Source: Osmia lignaria lignaria | Lineage: Eukaryota > Arthropoda > Insecta > Hymenoptera > Megachilidae | Direction: 5' to 3' | Length of the DNA stretch: 64,000 bases | NCBI RefSeq assembly: GCF_051020975.1 | Contig: NW_027478164.1 | Coordinates: forward strand, 21,243,501-21,307,500 | Shown: positions 9,221 to 22,100 of the stretch, in pieces | How the letters are laid out: the number at the start of each line of letters is the position of its first letter | Numbering within the stretch: position 1 is the first letter of the stretch | The notes under the pieces: generated by a model | What the model saw: the letters and a program-made list of their open reading frames with translations, nothing else | Told to the model about the DNA's origin: nothing | The model's database searches: none | Position numbers and translations under genes: made by a program

Positions 9221-11796
9221 TCAGAAGCGTAGTTTTCGAGATATATCGAGATATTTAAAAGTTCCGAAGCCGCACCAACATAATAGAGATACAGAAACAC
9301 CGTGGCCCCTTTCTTTGGGATAACTCTGCACTATTGCGACCTGCAAATGCCACTTCCAGCTGAGCTGTGCAGAAGAAGAACAACAAGAAGAAGAAATATC
9401 TCGAAATATGTCCGTCAGGCCCCTTCCCTTGAGATAAATCTGCAAATATCTCGGAAACGAAGCGAGCTATGGCAAAATGTTAAGAGACCTTTTTTGTAGA
9501 GAATTAAGTTTCCTACTTTTTATGTTCTATGATATTTTTTGATCAGATGCGTAGTTCTCGAGATATATCAAGATATTTAAAAGTTCCGAAACCGCACCAA
9601 CATAATAGAGATACAGAAACACCGTGGCCCCTTTCTTTGAGATAACTCTGCACTATTGCGAGCTGGAAATGCCACTTCCAGTTTAGCTGTGCAGAAGAAG
9701 AACAACAAGAAGAAGAAATATCTCGAAACATGTCCGTTAGGCCCCTTCCCTTGAGATAAATCTGCAAATATCTCGGAAACGAAGCGAGCTATGGCAAAAT
9801 GTTAAGAGACCTTTTTTGTAGAGAATTAAGTTTCCTACTTTTTATGTTCTATGATATTTTTTGATCAGAAGCGTAGTTTTCGAGATATATCGAGATATTT
9901 AAAAGTTCCGAAGCCGCACCAACATAATAGAGATACAGAAACACCGTGGCCCCTTTCTTTGAGATAACTCTGCACTAGTGCGAGCCGCAAATGCCACTTC
10001 CAGCTTAGCTGTGCAGAAGAAGAACAACAAGAAGAAGAAATATCTCGAAATATGTCCGTCAGGCCCCTTCCCTTGAGATAAATATGCAAATATCTCGGAA
10101 ACGAAGCGAGCTATGGCAAAATGTTAAGAGACCTTTTTTGTAGAGAATTAAGTTTCCTACTTTTTATGTTCTATGACATTTTTTGATCAGATGCGTAGTT
10201 CTCGAGATATATCAAGATATTTAAAAGTTCCGAAGCCGCACCAACATAATAGAGATACAGAAACACCGTGGCCCCTTTCTTTAAGATAACTCTGCACTAT
10301 TGCGAGCTGCAAATGCCACTTCCAGCTTAGCTGTGCAGAGGAAGAACAACAAGAAGAAGAAATATCTCGAAATATGTCCGTCAGGCCAGTTCCTTTGAGC
10401 TGAATCTGCAAATATCTCGGAAACGAAGCGAGCTATGGCAAAATGTTAAGAGACCTTTTTTGTAGAGAATTAAGTTTCCTACTTCTCATGTTCTATGATA
10501 TTTTTTGATCAGATGCGTAGCTCTCGAGATATATCAAGATATTTAAAAGTTCCGAAGCCGCACCAACATAATAGAGATACAGAAACACCGTGGCCCCTTT
10601 ATTTGAGATAACTCTGCACTATTGCGAGCTGCAAATGCCACTTCCAGCTTAGCTGTGCAGAGGAAGAACAACAAGAAGAAGAAATATCTCGACATATGTC
10701 CGTCAGGCCAGTTCCTTTGAGCTGAATCTGCAAATATCTCGGAAACGAAGCGAGCTATGGCAAAATGTTAAGAGACGTTTTTTGTAGAGAATTATGTTTC
10801 CTACAATTTATGTTCTATGATGTTTTTTGATCAGAGGCGTAGTTTTCGAGATATATCGAGATATTTAAAAGTTCCGAAGACGCACCAACATAATAGAGAT
10901 ACAGAAACACCGTGGCCCCTTTCTTTGAGATAACTGTGCACTAGTGCGAGCCGCAAATGCAACTTCCAGCTTAGCTGTGCAGAAGAAGAACAACAGGAAG
11001 AAGAAATATCTCGAAATATGTCCGTCAGGCCCCTTCCCTTGAGATATATCTGCAAATATCTCGGAAACGAAGCGAGCTATGGCAAAATGTTAAGAGACCG
11101 TTTTTGTAGAGAATTATGTTTCCTACCCGTTATGTTCTATGATATTTTTTGATCAGACGCGTAGTTCTCGAGATATATCAAGATATTTAAAAGTTCCGAA
11201 GCCGCACCAACATAATAGAGATACAGAAACACCGTGGCCTCTTTCTTTGAGATAACTCTGCACTATTGCGAGCTGCAAATGCCACTTCCAGCTTAGCTGT
11301 GCAGAGGAAGAACAACAAGAAGAAGAAATATCTCGAAATATGTCCGTCAGGCCAGTTCCTTTGAGCTGAACCTGCAAATATCTCGAAAACGAAGCGAGCT
11401 ATGGCAAAATGTTAAGAGACCTTTTTTGTAGAGAATTATGTTTCCTACAATTTAGGTTCTATGATATTTTTTGATCAGAAGCGTAGTTTTCGAGATATAT
11501 CGAGATATTTAAAAGTTCCGAAGCCGCACCAACATAATAGAGATACAGAAACACCGTGGCCCCTTTCTTTGAGATAACTCTGCACTATTGCGACCTGCAA
11601 ATGCCACTTCCAGCTCAGCTGTGCAGAAGAAGAACAACAAGAAGAAGAAATATCTCGAAATATGTCCGTCAGGCCCCTTCCCTTGAGATAAATCTGCAAA
11701 TATCTCGGAAACGAAGCGAGCTATGGCAAAATGTTAAGAGACCTTTTTTGTAGAGAATTAAGTTTCCTACTTTTTATGTTCTATGATATTTTTTGA
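9221..11796. repeat. Mixed monomers, 9.2-11.8 kb
   Basis: Eight monomers with no clear HOR. The 9221 and 11475 monomers (and 14051 later) belong to one class with GCGACCTGC and a base change that creates a PvuII site (CAGCTG) in the CTTCCAGC segment. The 10187, 10509 and 11153 monomers carry GCAGAGGAAG together with GGCCAGTTCCTTTGAGC. The 10509 monomer has C-to-A at 10601, which breaks the minus-strand frame. Confidence 0.82.
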
Positions 11797-13668
11797 TCAG
11801 AAGCGTAGTTTTCGAGATATATCGAGATATTTAAAAGTTCCGAAGCCGCACCAACATAATAGAGATACAGAAACACCGTGGCCCCTTTCTTTGAGATAAC
11901 TCTGCACTATTGCGAGCTGCAAATGCCACTTCCAGCTTAGCTGTGCAGAAGAAGAACAACAAGAAGAAGAAATATCTCGAAATATGTCCGTCAGGCCCCT
12001 TCCCTTGAGATAAATATGCAAATATCTCGGAAACGAAGCGAGCTATGGCAAAATGTTAAGAGACCTTTTTTGTAGAGAATTAAGTTTCCTACTTTTTATG
12101 TTCTATGATATTTTTTGATCAGATGCGTAGTTCTCGAGATATATCAAGATATTTAAAAGTTCCGAAGCCGCACCAACATAATAGAGATACAGAAACACCG
12201 TGGCCCCTTTCATTGAGATAACTCTGCACTATTGCGAGCTGGAAATGCCACTTCCAGCTTAGCTGTGCAGAAGAAGAACAACAAGAAGAAGAAATATCTC
12301 GAAATATGTCCGTCAGGCCACTTCCCTTGAGATAAATCTGCAAATATCTCGGAAACGAAGCGAGCTATGGCAAAATGTTAAGAGACCTTTTTTGTAGAGA
12401 ATTAAGTTTCCTACTTTTCAGGTTCTATGATATTTTTTGATCAGATGCGTAGTTCTCGAGATATATCAAGATATTTAAAAGTTCCGAAGCCGCACCAACA
12501 TAATAGAGATACAGAAACACCGTGGCCCCTTTCTTTGAGATAACTCTGCACTATTGCGAGCTGTAAATGCCACTTCCAGCTTAGCTGTGCAGAAGAAGAA
12601 CAACAAGAAGAAGAAATATCTCGAAATATGTCCGTCAGGCCCCTTCCCTTGAGATATATCTGCAAATATCTCGGAAACGAAGCGAGCTATGGCAAAATGT
12701 TAAGAGACCTTTTTTGTAGAGAATTATGTTTCCTACAATTTATGTTCTATGATATTTTTTGATCAGAAGCGTAGTTTTCGAGATATATCGAGATATTTAA
12801 AAGTTCCGAAGCCGCACCAACATAATAGAGATACAGAAACACCGTGGCCCCTTTCTTTGAGATAACTCTGCACTATTGCGAGCTGGAAATGCCACTTCCA
12901 GTTTAGCTGTGCAGAAGGAGAACAACAAGAAGAAGAAATATCTCGAAATATGTCCGTTAGGCCCCTTCCCTTGAGATAAATCTGCAAATATCTCGGAAAC
13001 GAAGCGAGCTATGGCAAAATGTTAAGAGACCTTTTTTGTAGAGAATTAAGTTTCCTACTTTTTATGTTCTATGATATTTTTTGATCAGAAGCGTAGTTTT
13101 CGAGATATATCGAGATATTTAAAAGTTCCGAAGCCGCACCAACATAATAGAGATACAGAAACACCGTGGCCCCTTTCTTTGAGATAACTCTGCACTATTG
13201 CGAGCTGCAAATGCCACTTCCAGCTTAGCTGTGCAGAAGAAGAACAACAAGAAGAAGAAATATCTCGAAATATGTCCGTCAGGCCCCTTCCCTTGAGATA
13301 AATATGCAAATATCTCGGAAACGAAGCGAGCTATGGCAAAATGTTAAGAGACCTTTTTTGTAGAGAATTAAGTTTCCTACTTTTTATGTTCTATGATATT
13401 TTTTGATCAGATGCGTAGTTCTCGAGATATATCAAGATATTTAAAAGTTCCGAAGCCGCACCAACATAATAGAGATACAGAAACACCGTGGCCCCTTTCA
13501 TTGAGATAACTCTGCACTATTGCGAGCTGGAAATGCCACTTCCAGCTTAGCTGTGCAGAAGAAGAACAACAAGAAGAAGAAATATCTCGAAATATGTCCG
13601 TCAGGCCACTTCCCTTGAGATAAATCTGCAAATATCTCGGAAACGAAGCGAGCTATGGCAAAATGTTA
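11797..13668. repeat. Local duplication with 1,288-bp offset
   Basis: Monomers 11797 and 12119 are repeated at 13085 and 13407. Shared variants are ATAAATATGCAAATATC in the first, and TTTCATTGAG, GAGCTGGAAATGCC and GGCCACTTCCC in the second. The two monomers between them (12441, 12763) do not have equivalents after 13407, so the unit is four monomers with only two clearly duplicated. Confidence 0.82.
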
Positions 13669-16600
13669 AGAGACCTTTTTTGTAGAGAATTAAGTTTCCT
13701 ACTTTTTATGTTCGATGATATTTTTTGATCAGATGCGTAGTTCTCGAGATATATCAAGATATTTAAAAGTTCCGAAGCTGCACCAACATAATAGAGGTAC
13801 AGAAACACCGTGGCCTCTTTCTTTGAGATAACTCTGCACTATTGCGAGCTGCAAATGCCGCTTCGAGCTTAGCTGTGCAGAAGAAGAACAACAAGAAGAA
13901 GAAATATCTCGAAATATGTCCGTCAGAAACCTTCCCTTGAGATGAATCTGCAAATATCTCGGAAACGAAGCGAGCTATGGCAAAATGTTAAGAGACCTTT
14001 TTTGTAGAGAATAATGTTTCCTACAATTTACGTTCTATGATATTTTTTGATCAGAAGCGTAGTTTTCGAGATATATCGAGATATTTAAAAGTTCCGAAGC
14101 CGCACCAACATAATAGAGATACAGAAACACCGTGGCCCCTTTCTTTGAGATAACTCTGCACTATTGCGACCTGCAAATGCCACTTCCAGCTCAGCTGTGC
14201 AGAAGAAGAACAACAAGAAGAAGAAATATCTCGAAATATGTCCGTCAGGCCCCTTCCCTTGAGATAAATCTGCAAATATCTCGGAAACGAAGCGAGCTAT
14301 GGCAAAATGTTTAGAGACCTTTCTTGTAGAGAATTAAGTTTCCTACTTTTTATGTAGTATGATATTTTTTGATCAGATGCGTAGTTCTCGAGATATATCA
14401 AGATATTTAAAAGTTCCGAAGCCGCACCATCATAATAGAGATACAGAAACACCGTGGCCCCTTTCTTTGGGATAACTCTGCACTATTGCGAGCTGCAAAT
14501 GCCACTTCCAGCTTAGCTGTGCAGAAGAAGAACAACAAGAAGAAGAAATATCTCGAAATATGTCCGTCAGGCCACTTCCCTTGAGATAAATCTGCAAATA
14601 TCTCGGAAACGAAGCGAGCTATGGCAAAATGTTAAGAGACCTTTTTTGTAGAGAATTAAGTTTCCTACTTTTTATGTTCGATGATATTTTTTGATCAGAT
14701 GCGTAGTTCTCGAGATATATCAAGATATTTAAAAGTTCCGAAGCTGCACCAACATAATAGAGGTACAGAAACACCGTGGCCTCTTTCTTTGAGATAACTC
14801 TGCACTATTGCGAGCTGGAAATGCCACTTCCAGTTTAGCTGTGCAGAAGAAGAACAACAAGAAGAAGAAATATCTCGAAATATGTCCGTTAGGCCCCTTC
14901 CCTTGAGATAAATCTGCAAATATCTCGGAAACGAAGCGAGCTATGGCAAAATGTTAAGAGACCTTTTTTGTAGAGAATTAAGTTTCCTACTTTTCATGTT
15001 CTATGATATTTTTTGATCAGATGCGTAGTTCTCGAGATATATCAAGATATTTAAAAGTTCCGAAGCCGCACCAACATAATAGAGATACAGAAACACCGTG
15101 GCCCCTTTCTTTGAGATAACTCTGCACTAGTGCGAGCCGCAAATGCCACTTCCAGCTTAGCTGTGCAGAAGAAGAACAACAAGAAGAAGAAATATCTCGA
15201 AATATGTCCGTCAGGCCCCTTCCCTTGAGATAAATATGCAAATATCTCGGAAACGAAGCGAGCTATGGCAAAATGTTAAGAGACCTTTTTTGTAGAGAAT
15301 TAAGTTTCCTACTTTTTATCTTCTATGATATTTTTTGATCAGATGCGTAGTTCTCGAGATATATCAAGATATTTAAAAGTTCCGAAGCCGCACCAACATA
15401 ATAGAGATACAGAAACACCGTGGCCCCTCTCTTTGAGATAACTCTGCACTATTGCGAGCTGCAAATGACACTTCCAGCTTAGCTGTGCAGAAGAAGAACA
15501 ACAAGAAGAAGAAATATCTCGAAATATGTCCGTTAGGCCCCTTCCCTTGAGATAAATCTGCAAATATCTCGGAAACGAAGCGAGCTATGGCAAAATGTTA
15601 AGAGACCTTTTTTGTAGAGAATTAAGTTTGCTACTTTTTATGTTCTATGATATTTTTTGATCAGATGCGTAGTTCTCGAGATATATCAAGATATTTAAAA
15701 GTTCCGAAGCCGCACCAACATAATAGAGATACAGAAACACCGTGGCCCCTTTCTTTGAGATAACTCTGCACTGTTGCGAGCCGCAAATGCCACTTCCAGC
15801 TTAGCTGTGCAGAAGAAGAACAACAAGAAGAAGAAATATCTCGAAATATGTCCGACAGGCCCCTTCCCTTGAGATAAATCTGCAAATATCTCGGAAACGA
15901 AGCGAGTCATGGCGAAATGTTAAGCGACCTTTTTTGTAGAGAATTAAGTTTCCTACTTTTTATGTTCTATGATATTTTTTGATCAGATGCGTAGTTCTCG
16001 AGATATATCAAGATATTTAAAAGTTCCGAAGCCGCACCAACATAATAGAGATACAGAAACACCGTGGCCCCTTTCTTTGAGATAACTCTGCACTATTGCG
16101 AGCTGCAAATGCCACTTCCAGCTTAGCTGTGCAGAGGAAGAACAACAAGAAAAAAAAGTATTTCGAAATATGTCCGTCAGGCCCGTTCCTTTGAGCTGAA
16201 TCTGCAAATATCTCGGAAACGAAGCGAGCTATGGCAAAATGTTAAGAGACCTTTTTTGTAGAGAATTAAGTTTCCTACTTTTTATGTTCTATGATATTTT
16301 TTGATCAGATGCGTAGTTCTCGAGAGATATCAAGATATTTAAAAGTTCCGAAGCCGCACCAACATAATAGAGATACAGAAACACCGTGGCTCCTTTCTTT
16401 GAGATAACTCTGCACTATTGCGAGCTGGAAATGCTACTTCCAGTTTAGCTGTGCAGAAGAAGAACAACAAGAAGAAGAAATATCTCGAAATATGTCCGTT
16501 AGGCCCCTTCCCTTGAGATAAATCTGCAAATATCTCGGAAACGAAGCGTGCTATGGCAAAATATTAAGAGACCTTTTTTGTAGAGAATTAAGTTTCCTAC

Positions 16601-18236
16601 TTTTTATGTTCTATGATATTTTTTGATCAGATGCGTAGTTCTCGAGATATATCAAGATATTTAAAAGTTCCGAAGCCGCACCAACATAATAGAGATACAG
16701 AAACACCGTGGCCCCTTTCTTTGAGATAACTCTGCACTATTGCGAGCTGGAAATGCCACTTCCAGTTTAGCTGTGCAGAGGAAGAACAACAAGAAGAAGA
16801 AATAACTCGAAATATGTCCGTTAGGCCCCTTCCCTTGAGATAAATCTGCAAATATCTCGGAAACGAAGCGAGCTATGGCAAAATGTTTAGAGACCTTTCT
16901 TGTAGAGAATTAAGTTTCCTACTTTTTATGTTCTATGATATTTTTTGATCAGATGCGCAGTTCTCGAGATATATCAAGATATTTAAAAGTTCCGAAGCCG
17001 CACCAACATAATAGAGATACAGAAACACCGTGGCCCCTTTCTTTGAGATAACTCTGCACTATTGCGAGCTGGAAATGCCACTTCCAGTTTAGCTGTGCAG
17101 AGGAAGAACAACAAGAAGAAGAAATAACTCGAAATATGTCCGTTAGGCCCCTTCCCTTGAGATAAATCTGCAAATATCTCGGAAACGAAGCGAGCTATGG
17201 CAAAATGTTAAGAGACCTTTTTTGTAGAGAATTAAGTTTCCTACTTTTTATGTTCTATGATATTTTTTGATCAGATGCGCAGTTCTCGAGATATATCAAG
17301 ATATTTAAAAGTTCCGAAGCCGCACCAACATAATAGAGATACAGAAACACCGTGGCCCCTTTCTTTGAGATAACTCTGCACTATTGCGAGCTGTAAATGC
17401 CACTACCAGCTTAGCTGTGCAGAAGAAGAACAACAAGAAGAAGAAATATCTCGAAATATGTCCGTCAGGCCCCTGCCCTTGAGATATATCTGCAAATATC
17501 TCGGAAACGAAGCGAGCTATGGCAAAATGTTGAGAGACCTTTTTTGTAGCGAATTATGTTTCCTACAATTTATGTTCTATGATATTTTTTGATCAGAAGC
17601 GTAGTTTTCGAGATATATCGAGATATTTAAAAGTTCCGAAGCCGCACCAACATAATAGAGATACAGAAACACCGTGGCCCCTTTCTTTGAGATAACTCTG
17701 CACTATTGCGAGCTGCAAATGCCACTTCCAGTTTAGCTGTGCAGAAGAAGAACAACAAGAAGAAGAAATATCTCGAAATATGTCCGTTAGGCCCCTTCCC
17801 TTGAGATAAATCTGCAAATATCTCGGAAACGAAGCGAGCTATGGCAAAATGTTAAGAGACCTTTTTTGTAGAGAATTAAGTTTCCTACTTTTTATGTTTT
17901 ATGATATTTTTTGATCAGATGCGCAGTTCTCGAGATATATCAAGATATTTAAAAGTTCCGAAGCCGCACCAACATAATAGAGATACAGAAACACCGTGGC
18001 CCCTTTCTTTGAGATAACTCTGCAATAGTGCGAGCCGCAAATGCCACTTCCAGCTTTGCTGTGCAGAAGAAGAACAGCAAGAAGAAGAAATATCTCGAAA
18101 TATGTCCGTCAGGCCCCTGCCCTTGAGATATATCTGCAAATATCTCGGAAACGAAGCGAGCTATGGCAAAATGTTGAGAGACCTTTTTTGTAGCGAATTA
18201 TGTTTCCTACAATTTATGTTCTATGATATTTTTTGA
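13669..18236. repeat. Mixed monomers, 13.7-18.2 kb
   Basis: About fourteen monomers with mosaic combinations of the common variants. The 13729 monomer closely matches 1172, 39 monomers to the left. The 14695 monomer joins a left half of that class to a right half with GGAAATGCC and AGTTTAGCTG. The 16627 and 16949 monomers are a near-identical tandem pair (GAGGAAGAAC, AATAACTCGAAATATG, GTTAGGCC), and the class reappears at 18881. Nonsense changes at 14430, 16435 and 17405 break the minus-strand frame. Confidence 0.82.
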
Positions 18237-19202
18237 TCAGAAGCGTAGTTTTCGAGATATATCGAGATATTTAAAAGTTCCGAAGCCGCACCAACATAAT
18301 AGAGATACAGAAACACCGTGGCCCCTTTCTTTGAGATAACTCTGCACTATTGCGAGCTGCAAATGCCACTTCCAGCTTAGCTGTGCAGAGGAAGAACAAC
18401 AAGAAGAAGAAGTATCTCGAAATATGTCCGTCAGGCCCGTTCCTTTGAGCTGAATCTGCAAATATCTCGGAAACGAAGCGAGCTATGGCAAAATGTTAAG
18501 AGACGTTTTTTGTAGAGAATTATGTTTCCTACAATTTATGTTCTATGATATTTTTTGATCAGAAGCGTAGTTTTCGAGATATATCGAGATATTTAAAAGT
18601 TCCGAAGCCGCACCAACATAATAGAGATACAGAAACACCGTGGCCCCTTTCTTTGAGATAACTCTGCACTAGTGCGAGCCGCAAATGCCACTTCCAGCTT
18701 AGCTGTGCAGAAGAAGAACAACAAGAAGAAGAAATATCTCGAAATATGTCCGTCAGGCCCCTTCCCTTGAGATAAATCTGCAAATATCTCGGAAACGAAG
18801 CGAGCTATGGCAAAATGTTAAGAGACCTTTTTTGTAGAGAATTAAGTTTCCTACTTTTTATGTTCTATGATATTTTTTGATCAGATGCGTAGTTCTCGAG
18901 ATATATCAAGATATTTAAAAGTTCCGAAGCCGCACCAACATAATAGAGATACAGAAACACCGTGGCCCCTTTCTTTGAGATAACTCTGCACTATTGCAAG
19001 CTGGAAATGCCACTTCCAGTTTAGCTGTGCAGAGGAAGAACAACAAGAAGAAGAAATAACTCGAAATATGTCCGTTAGGCCCCTTCCCTTGAGATAAATC
19101 TGCAAATATCTCGGAAACGAAGCGAGCTATGGCAAAATGTTAAGAAACCTTTTTTGTAGAGAATTAAGTTTCCTACTTTTTATGTTCTATGATATTTTTT
19201 GA
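18237..19202. repeat. Imperfect B-C-D monomers before the 8-mer HOR
   Basis: Three monomers resemble the B, C and D positions of the HOR that follows but lack key private variants. The B-like monomer has no AACAACACGAAG, the C-like monomer lacks ACATACTAGAG, and the D-like monomer carries AATAACTCG instead of the D right half. They look like an older or partly converted copy. Confidence 0.65.
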
Positions 19203-21778
19203 TCAGATGCGTAGTTCTCGAGATATATCAAGATATTTAAAAGTTCCGAAGCCGCACCAACATAATAGAGATACAGAAACACCGTGGCCCCTTTCTTTGA
19301 GATAACTCTGCACTATTGCGAGCTGTAAATACCACTTCCAGCTTAGCTGTGCAGAAGAAGAACAACAAGAAGAAGAAATATCTCGAAATATGTCCGTCAG
19401 GCCCCTGCCCTTGAGATATATCTGCAAATATCTCGGAAACGAAGCGAGCTATGGCAAAATGTTGAGAGACCTTTTTTGTAGCGAATTATGTTTCCTACAA
19501 TTTATGTTCTATGATATTTTTTGATCAGAAGCGTAGTTTTCGAGATATATCGAGATATTTAAAAGTTCCGAAGCCGCACCAACATAATAGAGATACAGAA
19601 ACACCGTGGCCCCTTTCTTTGAGATAACTCTGCACTATTGCGAGCTGCAAATGCCACTTCCAGCTTAGCTGTGCAGAGGAAGAACAACACGAAGAAGAAG
19701 TATCTCGAAATATGTCCGTCAGGCCCGTTCCTTTGAGCTGAATCTGCAAATATCTCGGAAACGAAGCGAGCTATGGCAAAATGTTAAGAGAACTTTTTTG
19801 TAGAGAATTATGTTTCCTACAATTTATGTTCTATGATATTTTTTGATCAGAAGCGTAGTTTTCGAGATATATCGAGATATTTAAAAGTTCCGAAGCCGCA
19901 CCAACATACTAGAGATACAGAAACACCGTGGCCCCTTTCTTTGAGATAACTCTGCACTAGTGCGAGCCGCAAATGCCACTTCCAGCTTAGCTGTGCAGAA
20001 GAAGAACAACAAGAAGAAGAAATATCTCGAAATATGTCCGTCAGGCCCCTTCCCTTGAGATAAATCTGCAAATATCTCGGAAACGAAGCGAGCTATGGCA
20101 AAATGTTAAGAGACCTTTTTTGTAGAGAATTAAGTTTCCTACTTTTTATGTTCTATGATATTTTTTGATCAGATGCGTAGTTCTCGAGATATATCAAGAT
20201 ATTTAAAAGTTCCGAAGCCGCACGAACATAATAGAGATACAGAAACACCGTGGCCCCTCTCTTTGAGATAACTCTGCACTATTGCGAGCTGGAAATGCCA
20301 CTTCCAGTTTAGCTGTGCAGAAGAAGAACAACAAGAAGAAGAAATATCTCGAAATATGTCCGTCAGGCCCCTGCCCTTGAGATATATCTGCAAATATCTC
20401 GGAAACGAAGCGAGCTATGGCAAAATGTTGAGAGACCTTTTTTGTAGCGAATTATGTTTCCTACAATTTATGTTCTATGATATTTTTTGATCAGAAGCTT
20501 AGTTTTCGAGATATATCGAGATATTTGAAAGTTCCGAAGCCGCACCAGCATAATAGAGATACAGAAACACCGTGGCCCCTTTCTTTGAGATAACTCTGCA
20601 CTATTGCGAGCTGCAATTGCCACTTCCAGCTTAGCTGTGCAGAGGAAGAACAAGAAGAAGAAGAAGTATCTCGAAATATGTCCGTCAGGCCCGTTCCTTT
20701 GAGCTGAATCTGCAAATATCTCGGAAACGAAGCGAGCTATGGCAAAATGTTAAGAGAAGTTTTTTGTAGAGAATTATGTTTCCTACAATTTATGTTCTAT
20801 GACATTTTTTGATCAGAAGCGTAGTTTTCGAGATATATCGAGATATTTAAAAGTTCCGGAGCCGCACCAACATAATAGAGATACAGAAACACCGTGGCCC
20901 CTTTCTTTGAGATAACTCTGCACTAGTGCGAGCCGCAAATGCCACTTCCAGCTTAGCTGTGCAGAAGAAGAACGACAAGAAGAAGAAATATCTCGAAATA
21001 TGTCCGTCAGGCCCCTTCCCTTGAGATATATCTGCAAATATCTCGGAAACGAAGCGAGCTATGGCAAAATGTTAAGAGACCTTTTTTGTAGAAAATTATG
21101 TTTCCTACAATTTATGTTCTATGATATTTTTTGATCAGAAGCGTAGTTTTCGAGATATATCGAGATATTTAAAAGTTCCGAAGCCGCACCAACATAATAG
21201 AGATACAGAAACACCGTGGCCCCTTTCTTTGAGATAACTCTGCACTAGTGCGAGCCGCAAATGCCACTTCCAGCTTAGCTGTGCAGAAGAAGAACAACAA
21301 GAAGAAGAAATATCTCGAAATATGTCCGTCAGGCCCCTTCCCTTGAGATAAATCTGCAAATATCTCGGAAACGAAGCGAGCTATGGCAAAATGTTAAGAG
21401 ACCTTTTTTGTAGAGAATTATGTTTCCTACTTTTTATGTTCTATAATATTTTTTGATCAGACGCGTAGCTCTCGAGATATATCAAGATATTTAAAAGTTC
21501 CGAAGCCGCACCAACATAATAGAGATACAGAAACAGCGTGGCCCCTTTCTTTGAGATATCTCTGCACTATTGCGAGCTGCAAATGCCACTTCCAGCTTAG
21601 CTGCGCAGAAGAAGAACAACAAGAAGAAGAAATATCTCGAAATATGTCCGTCAGGCCCCTTCCCTTGAGATAAATCTGCAAATATCTCGGAAACGAAGCG
21701 AGCTATGGCAAAATGTTAAGAGACCTTTTTTGTAGAGCATTAAGTTTCCTACTTTTTATCTTCTATGATATTTTTTGA
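19203..21778. repeat. 8-monomer HOR, copy 1 (A-H)
   Basis: Eight monomers, 2,576 bp, in the order A-H. A (19203): TGTAAATACCAC. B (19525): AACAACACGAAGAAG. C (19847): ACATACTAGAG. D (20169): GGCCCCTCTCTTTGAG with AGTTTAGC, then GTTGAGAGACC and GTAGCGAATTATG. E (20491): AGAAGCTTAG and GCTGCAATTGCC. F (20813): GTTCCGGAGCCGC. G (21135): GCACTAGTGCGAGCC and a right end leading to TTCTATAATATT. H (21457): GACGCGTAGCTCTCG, AACAGCGTGG, GAGATATCTCTGC and GCTGCGCAG. This copy differs slightly from later ones, for example CACCAGCATAAT in E and GAACGACAAG in F. Confidence 0.9.
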
Positions 21779-22100
21779 TCAGATGCGTAGTTCTCGAGAT
21801 ATATCAAGATATTTAAAAGTTCCGAAGCCGCACCAACATAATAGAGATACAGAAACACCGTGGCCCATCTCTTTGAGATAACTCTGCACTATTGCGAGCT
21901 GGAAATGCCACTTCCAGTTTAGCTGTGCAGAAGAAGAACAACAAGAAGAAGAAATATCTCGAAATATGTCCGTTAGGCCCCTTCCCTTGAGATAAATCTG
22001 CAAATATCTCGGAAACGAAGCGAGCTATGGCAAAATGTTAAGAGACCTTTTTTGTAGAGAATTAAGTTTCCTACTTTTTATGTTCTATGATATTTTTTGA
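21779..22100. repeat. Extra monomer between HOR copies 1 and 2
   Basis: This is a ninth monomer that breaks the 8-monomer spacing. It has GGCCCATCTCTTTGAG, GGAAATGCC and AGTTTAGC (a D-like middle) but GTTAGGCCCC and a plain A-type right end. It is either an insertion in this copy or a monomer lost from the other copies. Confidence 0.82.

Noticed and set aside
9302..9499. Plus-strand ORFs (also at 11556, 14132, 27025, 39796 and 61175)
   Set aside because: They occur only in copies where a chance substitution removes a stop or creates a start, and they overlap the satellite without any separate signal.
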